This document shows, piece after piece, positions 28,184-37,114 of a stretch of 64,000 nucleotides of DNA; position 1 is the first letter of the stretch, and the number at the start of each line of letters is the position of its first letter. The notes beneath the pieces were generated by a model. That model had not been told where the DNA came from and did not search any database. It saw only the letters and a list, made by a program, of their open reading frames with translations. The DNA is from Sphingobacterium puteale (lineage in GTDB: Bacteria > Bacteroidota > Bacteroidia > Sphingobacteriales > Sphingobacteriaceae). The DNA lies in NCBI RefSeq assembly GCF_003627955.1, contig NZ_RBWS01000027.1, positions 35,594 through 99,593 of the forward strand. The letters run 5' to 3'. A program made the translations under genes and the position numbers.

Positions 28184-29362
28184 ATGAAGAGAATATTATA
28201 TTTAACATTTTATTTTGAACCAGATTTGTGTGCTGGTTCCTTTAGGAATAGCCCTCTTGTCAAAGAATTGGCAGGCCAAGCCGGTCAGGATATACATATT
28301 GAAGTGATTACCACATTGCCAAATAGATATAGTTCATTTGAAGCGGATGCTCTTGCATATGAGCAATATGAAAATCTCAGTATTCATCGCGTGGCAATTC
28401 CGAAACATCAGAGCGGGATGAAGGATCAGATCCTCTCCTTTAGAGAATACTATTCAAAAGCGAGAAAGATAGCTAAAGGTAAGAAATATGATCTGGTTAT
28501 AGCGTCTTCATCTCGCTTATTTACAGCATATCTTGGTTATACAATTGCAAAAAAACAACATATACCGCTTTATTTGGATATTAGGGATATTTTTTATGAT
28601 ACATTAGAGGATGTTCTTAAAGACGGTTTTCTGAAAAAGATAGCTCTTCCGATCATAAAGCGAATAGAAAAGCGGACTTTTGGTTATGCCAAACATATTA
28701 ATCTTATTTCTGGCGGTTTTAAATCATACTTTAGTCGTTATAGACAAGCGATATATTCTTTTTATCCCAATGGAGTTGATAATATCTTTATTGATGCCAA
28801 TAATAGTGAAATACCCATTAACCGAGAGGAACAGCCCGTAAAAACAATTGTATATGCTGGAAATCTTGGTGAAGGACAGGGGCTTCACAAAATTATACCA
28901 GAGGCAGCTAAGGCGCTAGAAGGACGTTTCCAATTTTTAATTATCGGAGATGGTGGTGCAAAAGAAAAACTGGAGGAACAGCTTGAAAGTTTAAATGTTG
29001 GAAATGTTGAATTACGAGCTCCAGTTAAACGAGATGAGCTAATTGCTATATATTTAAAAGCTGATTTCTTATTTGTGCATCTCAATAACTACAGAGCATT
29101 TGAAAAAGTTTTGCCATCAAAATTATTTGAGTTAGCAACTTTTCCATTGCCCATAATTGCTGGTGTCGGAGGATTTGCTTCTGAATTTGTACAAGATAAC
29201 ATTGAAAACACTATTTTATTTGAACCATGCAATGTTGAGGAGTTCGTTAAAAAGATGAATATTTATCAGTATAAGAAAATAAATAGAGTGAGTTTCATCG
29301 AGCGCTTCAAACGTGATACCGTAAATAGAGAGATGGCAGCAACAATGTTAAAATATATTTAA
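28184..29362 (+). CDS. Family 4 glycosyltransferase (WbuB-like)
   Basis: 392 residues. The N-terminus ILYLTFYFEPDLCAGSFR, the segment LDIRDIFYDT and the donor site around VLPSKLFELATFPLPII match the WbuB branch of GT4 enzymes, some of which add FucNAc-type sugars. The adjacent SDR and WbpL-like genes fit that association. Nine bases after the heparinase gene and two before the SDR gene. The exact sugar is inference. Confidence 0.82.
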   Translation: MKRILYLTFYFEPDLCAGSFRNSPLVKELAGQAGQDIHIEVITTLPNRYSSFEADALAYEQYENLSIHRVAIPKHQSGMKDQILSFREYYSKARKIAKGKKYDLVIASSSRLFTAYLGYTIAKKQHIPLYLDIRDIFYDTLEDVLKDGFLKKIALPIIKRIEKRTFGYAKHINLISGGFKSYFSRYRQAIYSFYPNGVDNIFIDANNSEIPINREEQPVKTIVYAGNLGEGQGLHKIIPEAAKALEGRFQFLIIGDGGAKEKLEEQLESLNVGNVELRAPVKRDELIAIYLKADFLFVHLNNYRAFEKVLPSKLFELATFPLPIIAGVGGFASEFVQDNIENTILFEPCNVEEFVKKMNIYQYKKINRVSFIERFKRDTVNREMAATMLKYI

Positions 29363-29364
29363 CT

Positions 29365-30279
29365 ATGAACGTTTTAATTACAGGGATATCGGGCTTCGTT
29401 GGTCAAAATTTACAGCGCTATCTAACAACGAATAATCTTACTGTAGTAGGTTGTTCCCTCCGTTCTTCGGATTGGGAGACAAAGGTATTGGAAAATGTGT
29501 ATACTGCGATTATACATCTAGCAGGTAAGGCACATGATACCAGCAATACGGCGGATCCCACCGACTATTTTAAAGTGAATTATGAATTAACAAAAGAAGT
29601 TTTTGAAACTTTTCTAAAATCAGAAACCCGTGATTTTTTCTATTTTTCATCCGTTAAAGCTGTTGCTGATTCTGTTGCGGATATATTGGAGGAAAATTTT
29701 ACAGCAGTGCCTCTTACTCCCTATGGAAAATCAAAGTTGGAGGCGGAGAAGTATTTGTTAAGTAAACATTTGCCGGAGGGAAAAAGACTGTTTATTATTC
29801 GACCATGTATGATACATGGTCCAGGGAACAAAGGAAATCTCAACTTACTTTATAAAGTTGTTGAAAAAGGAATACCCTGGCCGCTAGCATCATTTAATAA
29901 TAAACGATCATTTTTAAGTATTGATAATTTATCTTTTTTGGTATTAGCTATGATTAACAAAAAAGAGATGAATTCTGGTGTTTATAATTTTGCGGATGAC
30001 ATTGCGATATCAACAAATGAATTGGTGACATTGATTGCTAATAATTTGGGACGAAGTCCAAGATTATGGCATATTCCTACAACATTAATTAACTTTGTCG
30101 CGAAAATCGGAGATAGTATTCCATTTCCACTAAATTCGGAAAGAGTAAAAAAGTTGACAGAATCCTATGTCGTATCAAATCAGAAAATTAAGGGTGCATT
30201 GGAAATTGAAAAATTGCCACTTACATCAAAAGAAGGACTGGTACAGACGATTCGGTCTTTTCGATCATCAAATGTTTAA
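29365..30279 (+). CDS. SDR sugar-nucleotide reductase/epimerase (WbpV/WreQ-like)
   Basis: 304 residues. N-terminal GISGFVGQNL is the NAD-binding loop, IIHLAGKAHD is an extended-SDR motif and the active site is SSVK...YGKSK near residues 95-125. This branch commonly reduces the 4-keto group of UDP-4-keto-6-deoxy-HexNAc to give UDP-QuiNAc or UDP-FucNAc. The 4,6-dehydratase that would feed it is at 42969-44882, and the next gene is the phosphotransferase that would use the product. An epimerase role is the alternative. Confidence 0.8.
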   Translation: MNVLITGISGFVGQNLQRYLTTNNLTVVGCSLRSSDWETKVLENVYTAIIHLAGKAHDTSNTADPTDYFKVNYELTKEVFETFLKSETRDFFYFSSVKAVADSVADILEENFTAVPLTPYGKSKLEAEKYLLSKHLPEGKRLFIIRPCMIHGPGNKGNLNLLYKVVEKGIPWPLASFNNKRSFLSIDNLSFLVLAMINKKEMNSGVYNFADDIAISTNELVTLIANNLGRSPRLWHIPTTLINFVAKIGDSIPFPLNSERVKKLTESYVVSNQKIKGALEIEKLPLTSKEGLVQTIRSFRSSNV

Positions 30280-30344
30280 AAGAACTCCAAATTGAGGTAT
30301 ATTATTTGCCTTTTTTATATTTTTTGCTTTTTATTTTCATTATT

Positions 30345-31307
30345 ATGGTATTATACATAGTTGTTTTTATTCTCTTGTTAATATTAGAATTATATTATTT
30401 TAAAGTAGCTGACTACTACAATATTATTGATAAGCCAAATGAAAGATCTTCTCATTCTGTTGTCACTTTAAGAGGAGGAGGGATTGTTTTTTATTTTGGG
30501 GCAATGATTTACTTCGTGTTATCGGGGTGCCATTATCCTTGGTTTTTTGGGGGGCTTACATTAATGACAACCATTTCATTTTTAGACGACATCTTTACAC
30601 TTTCTAATAAAATTCGATTAATAGTGCATTTTGCATCTGTATTGCTTATGGCATATCAACTTGATTTATTTGATATGCCCTGGTATTACCTTTTTTCTGG
30701 TTTCATTGTGGTTGTTGGAGTAATTAATGCCTACAATTTTATGGACGGAATAAATGGCATTACTGGATGTTACAGTCTTGCTGTTGGTGGACTATTATTG
30801 ATGGTAAACCAATATTCGGGTTTTGTTGAACAAGATCTTTTGGTTTTCTCACTTTTAGGAGTCCTCATCTTTATGTATTTCAATTTTCGCAGTAGGGCAA
30901 AATGTTTTGCCGGTGATGTAGGCTCCGTTGCAATAGCTTACATTCTATTATTTGCTTTAGGACTTTTGATATTAAAAAGCGGTAATTTGATTTATATTTT
31001 ATTTTTATCTATTTATGGTATTGATGCTGTTTGGACGATCTTGCAGCGTTTATCTCGTAGAGAAAATATTTTTGAGGCTCATAGGTCGCATCTCTATCAG
31101 TTTCTAGGTAATGAAGCCGGTGTGAATAAGCTACTTATTTCTTTTTTTTACGGTTTTGTTCAATTTCTCATTGGGTTATTGGTGATATACGTTTCAAGAG
31201 AGAGTTTTCAAGTTCAATTAGTATTCTCTACTACGATTTTATCGGGATTGAGTATTATTTATCTGATCGTAAAAAGGACAGTAATTAAAAAATATGTTAA
31301 AAATTGA
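30345..31307 (+). CDS. Initiating sugar-1-phosphate transferase (WecA/WbpL family), second copy
   Basis: 320 residues from ATG at 30345, chosen because it aligns with the start of the paralogue at 6265; a TTG at 30306 would add 13 hydrophobic residues. Motifs IDKPNERSSH, SFLDDIF, NAYNFMDGINGI and CFAGDVGS are intact, with about ten membrane helices. It attaches a HexNAc-1-phosphate to undecaprenyl phosphate. It lacks the basic C-terminal tail of the first copy. Overlaps the WxcM-like gene by 14 bases and follows the SDR that may make its substrate. Confidence 0.87.
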   Translation: MVLYIVVFILLLILELYYFKVADYYNIIDKPNERSSHSVVTLRGGGIVFYFGAMIYFVLSGCHYPWFFGGLTLMTTISFLDDIFTLSNKIRLIVHFASVLLMAYQLDLFDMPWYYLFSGFIVVVGVINAYNFMDGINGITGCYSLAVGGLLLMVNQYSGFVEQDLLVFSLLGVLIFMYFNFRSRAKCFAGDVGSVAIAYILLFALGLLILKSGNLIYILFLSIYGIDAVWTILQRLSRRENIFEAHRSHLYQFLGNEAGVNKLLISFFYGFVQFLIGLLVIYVSRESFQVQLVFSTTILSGLSIIYLIVKRTVIKKYVKN

Positions 31308-31737
31308 TAATAGTATAGTTTCTACAATACAGGGGGGCGTCGCCAAAGATCACAGAGGAGAGATTAGGTTTGTCAACGATTTTGACATGTCATTGGTCAA
31401 AAGATTTTATGTAATAAAGAACAACGATATTGAATTAGTTAGAGGCTGGCGAGGACATAAGATTGAACAACGATGGTTCTATGTACTTTCTGGTGCATTT
31501 TCCTTACACCTAATTCATATTGATAATTGGGAAAAACCTTCTGTGGATTTAGGTATTGAACACATGTTTATAAATAGTTCAGAAATGACGTTGCTAAATG
31601 TTCCTGCTGGGTATGCGACTGCTTTTAGAGCGCTGGAAGCTAATAGTGAGTTGTTAGTTTATGCTGACTACGAGTTGGCTCATGCAAAGTTTGATGATTA
31701 TACCTGGCCTCTAGAATATTTTTCAAACTTTGTTTAG
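31294..31737 (+). CDS. WxcM-like cupin, sugar 3,4-ketoisomerase/epimerase-type
   Basis: 147 residues, one small cupin domain. DHRGEIRFVNDFDM, RGWRGHKIEQRWFYVLSGAF and VPAGYATAFRAL follow the FdtA/WxcM C-terminal and dTDP-4-dehydrorhamnose 3,5-epimerase pattern. It probably isomerises or epimerises a keto nucleotide sugar. Last gene of the main operon; its stop overlaps the convergent stop of the minus-strand gene by four bases. Confidence 0.75.
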   Translation: MLKIDNSIVSTIQGGVAKDHRGEIRFVNDFDMSLVKRFYVIKNNDIELVRGWRGHKIEQRWFYVLSGAFSLHLIHIDNWEKPSVDLGIEHMFINSSEMTLLNVPAGYATAFRALEANSELLVYADYELAHAKFDDYTWPLEYFSNFV

Positions 31738-32837
31738 TCCTTGTCCTTACCAATAAATCTAGAGTATGTCTGGACAATGGGGAAAAAAAAGGCTTCCTGG
31801 GGAGCATATTTAATATATCTTCTAAAATTAGACCATAGACGGTGTGCCCCATCCGGTTGTCTTGATATTTGAGATATTTTCCCGTCTTTAAAGCGAGGAT
31901 CATGGAAACCAAAATTACCTGAATACCATATCTCATCAAGCATCCAGTCTGCGTTTAAATTTTGGGGGAGTTCAAAGGGAAGAAATTTTTCTGGAAGACC
32001 AATATGTCGCACTAATATATAGTGAAGCAAATGAATCCAATCTAATATTCCTGCATTTCTATACAATTCTTTAAGATTTTTTTTGTTTATTTCCGAAAAA
32101 GTACAGTAATACAGTCTAGCCGAATCACAAAGTTGTCGTAGACCTATTCCAAATGAGAGTAGGTGTTTTAAAATATGACTGTTAACTTGAAGAAGTTGTA
32201 ACTCATGAGGCAGTAACTGAACATAAACATCATTAATTAGCAGGGTCTGATAGTTATTTTTATGATCTTTTTGAATTTTTCTAAGAAACCGGGATTTAAA
32301 AGGGCTTTGGATATCGAACAGTTTTTTGTGGTGCTCGATATGTATGCCATGCCAATCGTAACTTAGACTGAAACCAGCAGTGTCTCTGATAGACATCTTC
32401 TTTTCTTTAATGAAATTTCGCGCTTTGTTATAACCGTTATTTTCGAAGTACCAATCAATGTCTCCACTCATGCGATGTAGGGGAACTTCATAACAAAGAG
32501 CTACACCCTGACCTTTTTGAAGCAAAGGGTTAAGGCCATTTTCTTTAAAGATCTTATACTGAGATGCGATTACAGCATTCATTTTTTGATTATGTCGTTC
32601 AATTTGGTCTACTCGAACAGTCCACATTAAGCGTATTTTTTGAGGTGGAAGCTGATGTTCGTCCAAAAATGCGAAGCTATCATACAAAAGTCCCTCTACA
32701 GTGTGATTAACAGCATATTTATGTATCTGAACCCAATCACTTTCATTTAAAGAATGAGTGAAAGTCGGTTTCCCTTTAGCCCAAAGCCCAATACGTAACA
32801 GTTGAAAAAAAATATCTTTGAGTGATTTGTCCATCAA
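31734..32837 (-). CDS. Nucleotidyltransferase family protein (NTP_transf_5 type)
   Basis: 367 residues. The nucleotidyltransferase core is marked by LLQKGQGVALCYEVPLHRMSGDIDWYF near residues 105-135, with D-x-D in the expected place; the rest is helical. Members are frequent in Bacteroidota polysaccharide clusters, but no substrate is firmly known to me. It points against the operon and meets it tail to tail. A decayed partial copy of the same family lies at 42630-42840 on the minus strand. Confidence 0.78.
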   Translation of the reverse strand: MMDKSLKDIFFQLLRIGLWAKGKPTFTHSLNESDWVQIHKYAVNHTVEGLLYDSFAFLDEHQLPPQKIRLMWTVRVDQIERHNQKMNAVIASQYKIFKENGLNPLLQKGQGVALCYEVPLHRMSGDIDWYFENNGYNKARNFIKEKKMSIRDTAGFSLSYDWHGIHIEHHKKLFDIQSPFKSRFLRKIQKDHKNNYQTLLINDVYVQLLPHELQLLQVNSHILKHLLSFGIGLRQLCDSARLYYCTFSEINKKNLKELYRNAGILDWIHLLHYILVRHIGLPEKFLPFELPQNLNADWMLDEIWYSGNFGFHDPRFKDGKISQISRQPDGAHRLWSNFRRYIKYAPQEAFFFPIVQTYSRFIGKDKD

Positions 32838-32856
32838 TTAATCATGAGTATGTATC

Positions 32857-32864
32857 CAAATATA
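32857..32864 (-). promoter_or_regulatory. Promoter -7 element of the minus-strand nucleotidyltransferase
   Basis: On the minus strand this reads TATATTTG, an exact TAnnTTTG, 19 bases before the start codon at 32837. No good upstream box at 19-21 bases. Confidence 0.4.
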
Positions 32865-33014
32865 AATATTTTACTTAGCGAAGGATAAAAAAAATACAAA
32901 CTTGTTTTTTTTGTAAAAAGCGAATGTTTTAGGCATGCATTTTGTGGGGCAGGGGTTATTATCAATACAATGATTTTAAAATAGTAATCTTACGGATAGT
33001 TCGGAGAAAAAGTA

Positions 33015-33022
33015 TATTTTTG
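33015..33022 (+). promoter_or_regulatory. Promoter -7 element of the export operon
   Basis: TATTTTTG fits TAnnTTTG and ends 40 bases before the Wza start. The upstream box is not a clear TTTG. Confidence 0.4.
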
Positions 33023-33062
33023 TCATCAAATAATAAAATCAATTTTATAATTAAAATAGAAA

Positions 33063-33845
33063 ATGCGGTTAATTTCAAAATATGGTTTGACACTGGTGTG
33101 TGTCGCGATAATGTTGACAATATTTAGTTCCTGTGGTTCACGCAAGAATATGGTTTATTTGCAGCCAGATTCGACTTTGATTGATACTCAATATGAACAA
33201 TATATACCAAGAATACAGCCAAATGATATTTTAACGATTGTTGTGACTGCTGCTGACCCTAAAGTGACGGCTCCTTTTAATCCAGTCAGTACAATGACAA
33301 CTGGTAGCATGACACAACAGGTTGATATGGCTTTACGGCCTACTTATACTGTTAGTAATGAGGGAGATATAATTCTTCCTATGTTAGGTAAATTGCATGT
33401 CGCAAATTTAACCCGTGTTGAGGCAATTGAGAAAATTAGATCTGAATTGAGTCAATACATAAAGGATCCGGGTGTAAACATGAATTTTAATAATTTCAGA
33501 GTTTCGGTCCTTGGGGAGGTTGCCCGTCCAGGATCATTTATTTTACCAACCGAACGTGTCACGGTGTTGGAAGCGTTGGGGCTCGCTGGAGACATGACCA
33601 TTAGAGGGGTACGTAGCAATGTTATGCTTATTAGAGAAAAGGATGGGAAAAAAAGTACTCACCGACTAGATCTCACAAAACAAAATACGCTTAATTCTCC
33701 TTATTATTATTTGGCACAAAATGATGTGATTTATGTGGAACCTAATAAATCTCAAATCAATAATTCCAAACTTGGTGCTAATTCAAATATCATTATATCA
33801 ATTGCGAGTTTATTAATTACCGTAATTTCAGTTTTGACCCGCTAA
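33063..33845 (+). CDS. wza: Polysaccharide export outer-membrane lipoprotein (Wza family)
   Basis: 260 residues. Signal peptide with lipobox FSSC (Cys near residue 28), poly_export domain IQPNDILTIVV, SLBB domain VSVLGEVARPGSF...ALGLAGD, and a C-terminal hydrophobic helix (IIISIASLLITVISVL) as in the alpha-helical pore of Wza. It forms the outer-membrane channel for the polymer. Eight bases before the wzc gene, with which it should work. Confidence 0.92.
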   Translation: MRLISKYGLTLVCVAIMLTIFSSCGSRKNMVYLQPDSTLIDTQYEQYIPRIQPNDILTIVVTAADPKVTAPFNPVSTMTTGSMTQQVDMALRPTYTVSNEGDIILPMLGKLHVANLTRVEAIEKIRSELSQYIKDPGVNMNFNNFRVSVLGEVARPGSFILPTERVTVLEALGLAGDMTIRGVRSNVMLIREKDGKKSTHRLDLTKQNTLNSPYYYLAQNDVIYVEPNKSQINNSKLGANSNIIISIASLLITVISVLTR

Positions 33846-33852
33846 TTATTAC

Positions 33853-36252
33853 ATGGAACAACAATCTATACACGTCAAAGAAAAAGAGCAAGAAGAGATC
33901 AATTTAAGACAGATTTTTGAGCAGTATGCGTATTACTGGAAGTGGTTTTTGCTTACAGTCATTATAGCTATTAGTTGCGCGATAATGTATCTTCGGTATG
34001 CTCAAAAAACCTATAGTACAACTGCTAAAATCTTATTAAAGGATGAACGAAGTGCATCCGCTGGAGAGCTTGCGGGAATAGCAGAATTGAGTAGTAGTAT
34101 GGGGTTTGGAGGAAGTCGAGCCGCATTCGTAACAGATCAGATCGAAGTGCTTTCTTCTAGAAGATTGATGCGAAAGGTAGTGGATCAACATCACCTAAAT
34201 ATCACGTATGCTGTGAAGGGTAAAATTCGCTCTTCTGAGGTATTAGAAAAGGATATGCCTTTTAGTCTGCAACTTCAAGGCAATCAGGATTCCACTAAAC
34301 TGAACGTCAAGGTGGCGATTAATGACGGGAAGAAACTTCATATTACAAACTTGGTTTCCGGAGAAAGTGTTCGTGTTGACTTTGATAATGTAGTAAGTAT
34401 TGGAAAAAGTAGGGTTGTTTTCAAAAGAAATTATCTCAATAAGATAGAGAAAGAAGCCGACTATCTTGTTAGCGTCGTTCCAATGGACTGGGCTGTTGAT
34501 GCCAATTTAGGGGCGATCAGTTTTTCTCCTGGTAAAGAGATGCAATCTTATGTTGTTAATTTTTCAATGTTATCAACGCTGGATAAGAAAGCAGAACTCG
34601 TTTTGAATACATTGATCGATACCTATAATACTGATTTGACAAATGATAAATTGCGGATGACTAGAGCTACATCTGATTTTATCAATAAGCGATTAATGTT
34701 AATATCAAAAGATCTATCTGGAGCCGACGAACAGGCAGCTGAATTTAAGTCAGCTAATTCAATGGTAGACATGGCCACTGAGGCTGGCGTCTTTCTGAAT
34801 AACGCTTCTGAGAACGATAGGAAAGTATTAGAATATCGAACCCAACTTCAGTTGGTGGATCATATGAATGATTTTTTGAAGAATCAAGAGGTTGGAAAAC
34901 TTTTACCCTCTAATATTGGTTTGCAAGATGCTACCATTGGGAGCACTATTGCCGCATATAATAAATTAATATTGGAGCGAGATGATTTGTTAAAATCAGC
35001 TTCTGATCAAAACCCCGCTGTTATTGCTTTGAACGAAAGTATTGCTGAAAGTAACAATAGTATACGCCAATCTTTGCAGAATTATCAAAAGGTCACTCAG
35101 ATGGCACTAAGGAGCATTGAGCGCAAATCAAATGAGATTAAGGGCCGAATTAATTCTATACCAAACCAGGAGCAAGGTTTTAAGAAGATATCTAGACAAC
35201 AGCAGATTGTTGAATCACTCTATCTGTTATTATTGCAAAAGCGTGAAGAGAGCGAAGTGAAAGCAGCCGCAACACCGGACAATTTAAAAGTGATTGATGC
35301 TGCTTATGGGAATGGGGTTCCAGTTTCCCCAAAAAAATCAATTGTCTTGTTGGGAGCCCTGATTGTAGGTTTTTTAATCCCATTTGTTGTTCTCTATGTG
35401 AAGTTTTTACTAGATAATAAAATCCATTCGAGAAAAGATATCGAAGATATTGTTAAAGTCCCCGTGTTGGGAGAGATCCCTACAGCGCAAGATACCATCG
35501 TTCATTTAAACGATCGTTCTTCTTTAGCAGAGGCTTTCCGGATTCTGCGTACGAATATGAACTTTATGTTTGGTGCGGATAAGAAGGATGAGTCAAAGGT
35601 TGTCTTTGTTACTTCAACCATCTCCGGTGAAGGAAAATCTTTTGTTACCACCAACCTTGCTCAGATTTTATCTATGTCTGGAAAGAAGGTTCTTTTGATA
35701 GGTGCTGATATTCGAAGCCCAAAAGTGTTGGATTATCTTGGCCTTTCGCATTTGCAACATACGAATGTTGGGATTACACAATTCTTGATCAATCCAGAGA
35801 TGGATGTGAACAATATCATTATAAAAAAACCAGGAAATTACGATTTTGATGTAGTATATTCTGGTTATATTGCCCCAAATCCGGCGGAATTGTTGATGAA
35901 TGGCCATTTCGATGATGTAATTAAATATGCACGTTATCACTATGACTATATATTGGTGGATACAGCGCCAGTTAGTTTGGTAACGGACACACTATTAATT
36001 GCTCATAATGCAGATTTAACACTATATGTGTCTCGCGTTAATTACTTAGACAAGCGTTTGCTTCAGGTACCGCGTGAGTTATATGTTGAAGGTAAATTGA
36101 AAAATGTTGCAGCTGTAATTAATGATGTGGATTTTGCAAGAGGTTATGGTTATGGTTATGGCTACGGCTATGGTTATGGCGATAAAGGGAAGAAGAAAAC
36201 AGGGCTTGCTAAAGTTTGGCAAGATGTGAAAGATCGTTTAAATATAAAATAA
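33853..36252 (+). CDS. wzc: Wzc-type chain-length regulator and tyrosine autokinase
   Basis: 799 residues. Wzz domain with a membrane helix near 37-57, a long periplasmic coiled-coil region, second helix near 497-520, then the cytoplasmic BY-kinase: Walker A SGEGKSF near 590, Walker A' LIGADIRSPK and Walker B ILVDTAP near 700. The tail has a (GY)6 run at about residues 764-776 (DNA 36142-36180) followed by a lysine-rich end; this is the likely autophosphorylation cluster. It controls polymer length and export with Wza. A strong terminator follows. Confidence 0.93.
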   Translation: MEQQSIHVKEKEQEEINLRQIFEQYAYYWKWFLLTVIIAISCAIMYLRYAQKTYSTTAKILLKDERSASAGELAGIAELSSSMGFGGSRAAFVTDQIEVLSSRRLMRKVVDQHHLNITYAVKGKIRSSEVLEKDMPFSLQLQGNQDSTKLNVKVAINDGKKLHITNLVSGESVRVDFDNVVSIGKSRVVFKRNYLNKIEKEADYLVSVVPMDWAVDANLGAISFSPGKEMQSYVVNFSMLSTLDKKAELVLNTLIDTYNTDLTNDKLRMTRATSDFINKRLMLISKDLSGADEQAAEFKSANSMVDMATEAGVFLNNASENDRKVLEYRTQLQLVDHMNDFLKNQEVGKLLPSNIGLQDATIGSTIAAYNKLILERDDLLKSASDQNPAVIALNESIAESNNSIRQSLQNYQKVTQMALRSIERKSNEIKGRINSIPNQEQGFKKISRQQQIVESLYLLLLQKREESEVKAAATPDNLKVIDAAYGNGVPVSPKKSIVLLGALIVGFLIPFVVLYVKFLLDNKIHSRKDIEDIVKVPVLGEIPTAQDTIVHLNDRSSLAEAFRILRTNMNFMFGADKKDESKVVFVTSTISGEGKSFVTTNLAQILSMSGKKVLLIGADIRSPKVLDYLGLSHLQHTNVGITQFLINPEMDVNNIIIKKPGNYDFDVVYSGYIAPNPAELLMNGHFDDVIKYARYHYDYILVDTAPVSLVTDTLLIAHNADLTLYVSRVNYLDKRLLQVPRELYVEGKLKNVAAVINDVDFARGYGYGYGYGYGYGDKGKKKTGLAKVWQDVKDRLNIK

Positions 36253-36288
36253 TACTATAATTAGGAAATTTTGGCCTTATTGTTGTTT

Positions 36289-36319
36289 AAACCCAAGTCG
36301 AGGTAATCGACTTGGGTTT
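36289..36319 (+). terminator. Rho-independent terminator after wzc
   Basis: A perfect 13-bp stem (AAACCCAAGTCGA and its complement) around GGTAA, followed by TTTTAATTTT. Ends the wza-wzc unit. Confidence 0.9.
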
Positions 36320-36388
36320 TTAATTTTATAATAATATCTAATACCAAACGTTTTGACTATGGACTTTTGTTATTACTAATCAATCACT

Positions 36389-37081
36389 ATGAGAAAAAAA
36401 CTATTATGTACGTTTGTTGGATTGTTTTTCCTAGGAATTTTATCGGTATCAGCACAATTTTCACGTCCTGTTAGTGTAGGAGCCGGTGCAGGTACTACAT
36501 TTAACCTAACAGACTTGGGCAATGTTGAATCGAAGTTTGCATTTTACGGAGAGCTGGATTATTTAATTACGCCGTATATATCGGTTGGGTTACGTGGAGA
36601 AAAAGGCATTCTAAGTGGAGATGGTTACGGAAGTGACTTTAAAAACCGCTACTTCGCCGGGAATATAAATGGAAAAGTTCGATTGGGACAGTTCTTAGGA
36701 CGCTCTAATAATTATAGCTATTATTCTTTGGAGGCTAATACATTTTCGAGAATTATTTCGAATTTTTATGTGGGTGCAGGTGCTGGATTAGTAAAGAATC
36801 GTATTGTAAGAAATTTGGACCCTCAATATGTAGAGAATATTGTGAACCTCGGAGGAGAGTTGGCTGAGGACCTAGGTGAGATTCATTTTGTTGTCCCATT
36901 AAATATAGGTGTGGATATTCCTTTTGGCAGGACTCTATATGGGCCGCAATGGGCAATCAATGTAAATTATCAACATACATTGACAACAAATGATAATTTA
37001 GATGGGATAGTTAATAAAAACAATGACCAATATGGATTCGTATCTGTTGGCGTAAAGTATGCACTTTTTAATCGTAAATAG
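36389..37081 (+). CDS. Outer-membrane beta-barrel protein
   Basis: 230 residues. Signal peptide ending near SVSAQ, then alternating aromatic/polar strands (VSVGAGAGTTFNL, YISVGLRGEKG, FYVGAGAGLVKNR) and the terminal strand YGFVSVGVKYALF, typical of a small eight- to ten-stranded barrel. Specific function unknown; proteins of this kind often lie beside export genes. 34 bases before the GldK-like gene. Confidence 0.75.
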   Translation: MRKKLLCTFVGLFFLGILSVSAQFSRPVSVGAGAGTTFNLTDLGNVESKFAFYGELDYLITPYISVGLRGEKGILSGDGYGSDFKNRYFAGNINGKVRLGQFLGRSNNYSYYSLEANTFSRIISNFYVGAGAGLVKNRIVRNLDPQYVENIVNLGGELAEDLGEIHFVVPLNIGVDIPFGRTLYGPQWAINVNYQHTLTTNDNLDGIVNKNNDQYGFVSVGVKYALFNRK

Positions 37082-37114
37082 GCCGCTAGATTTTTTAAAG
37101 ACAAATAAAAAAAA

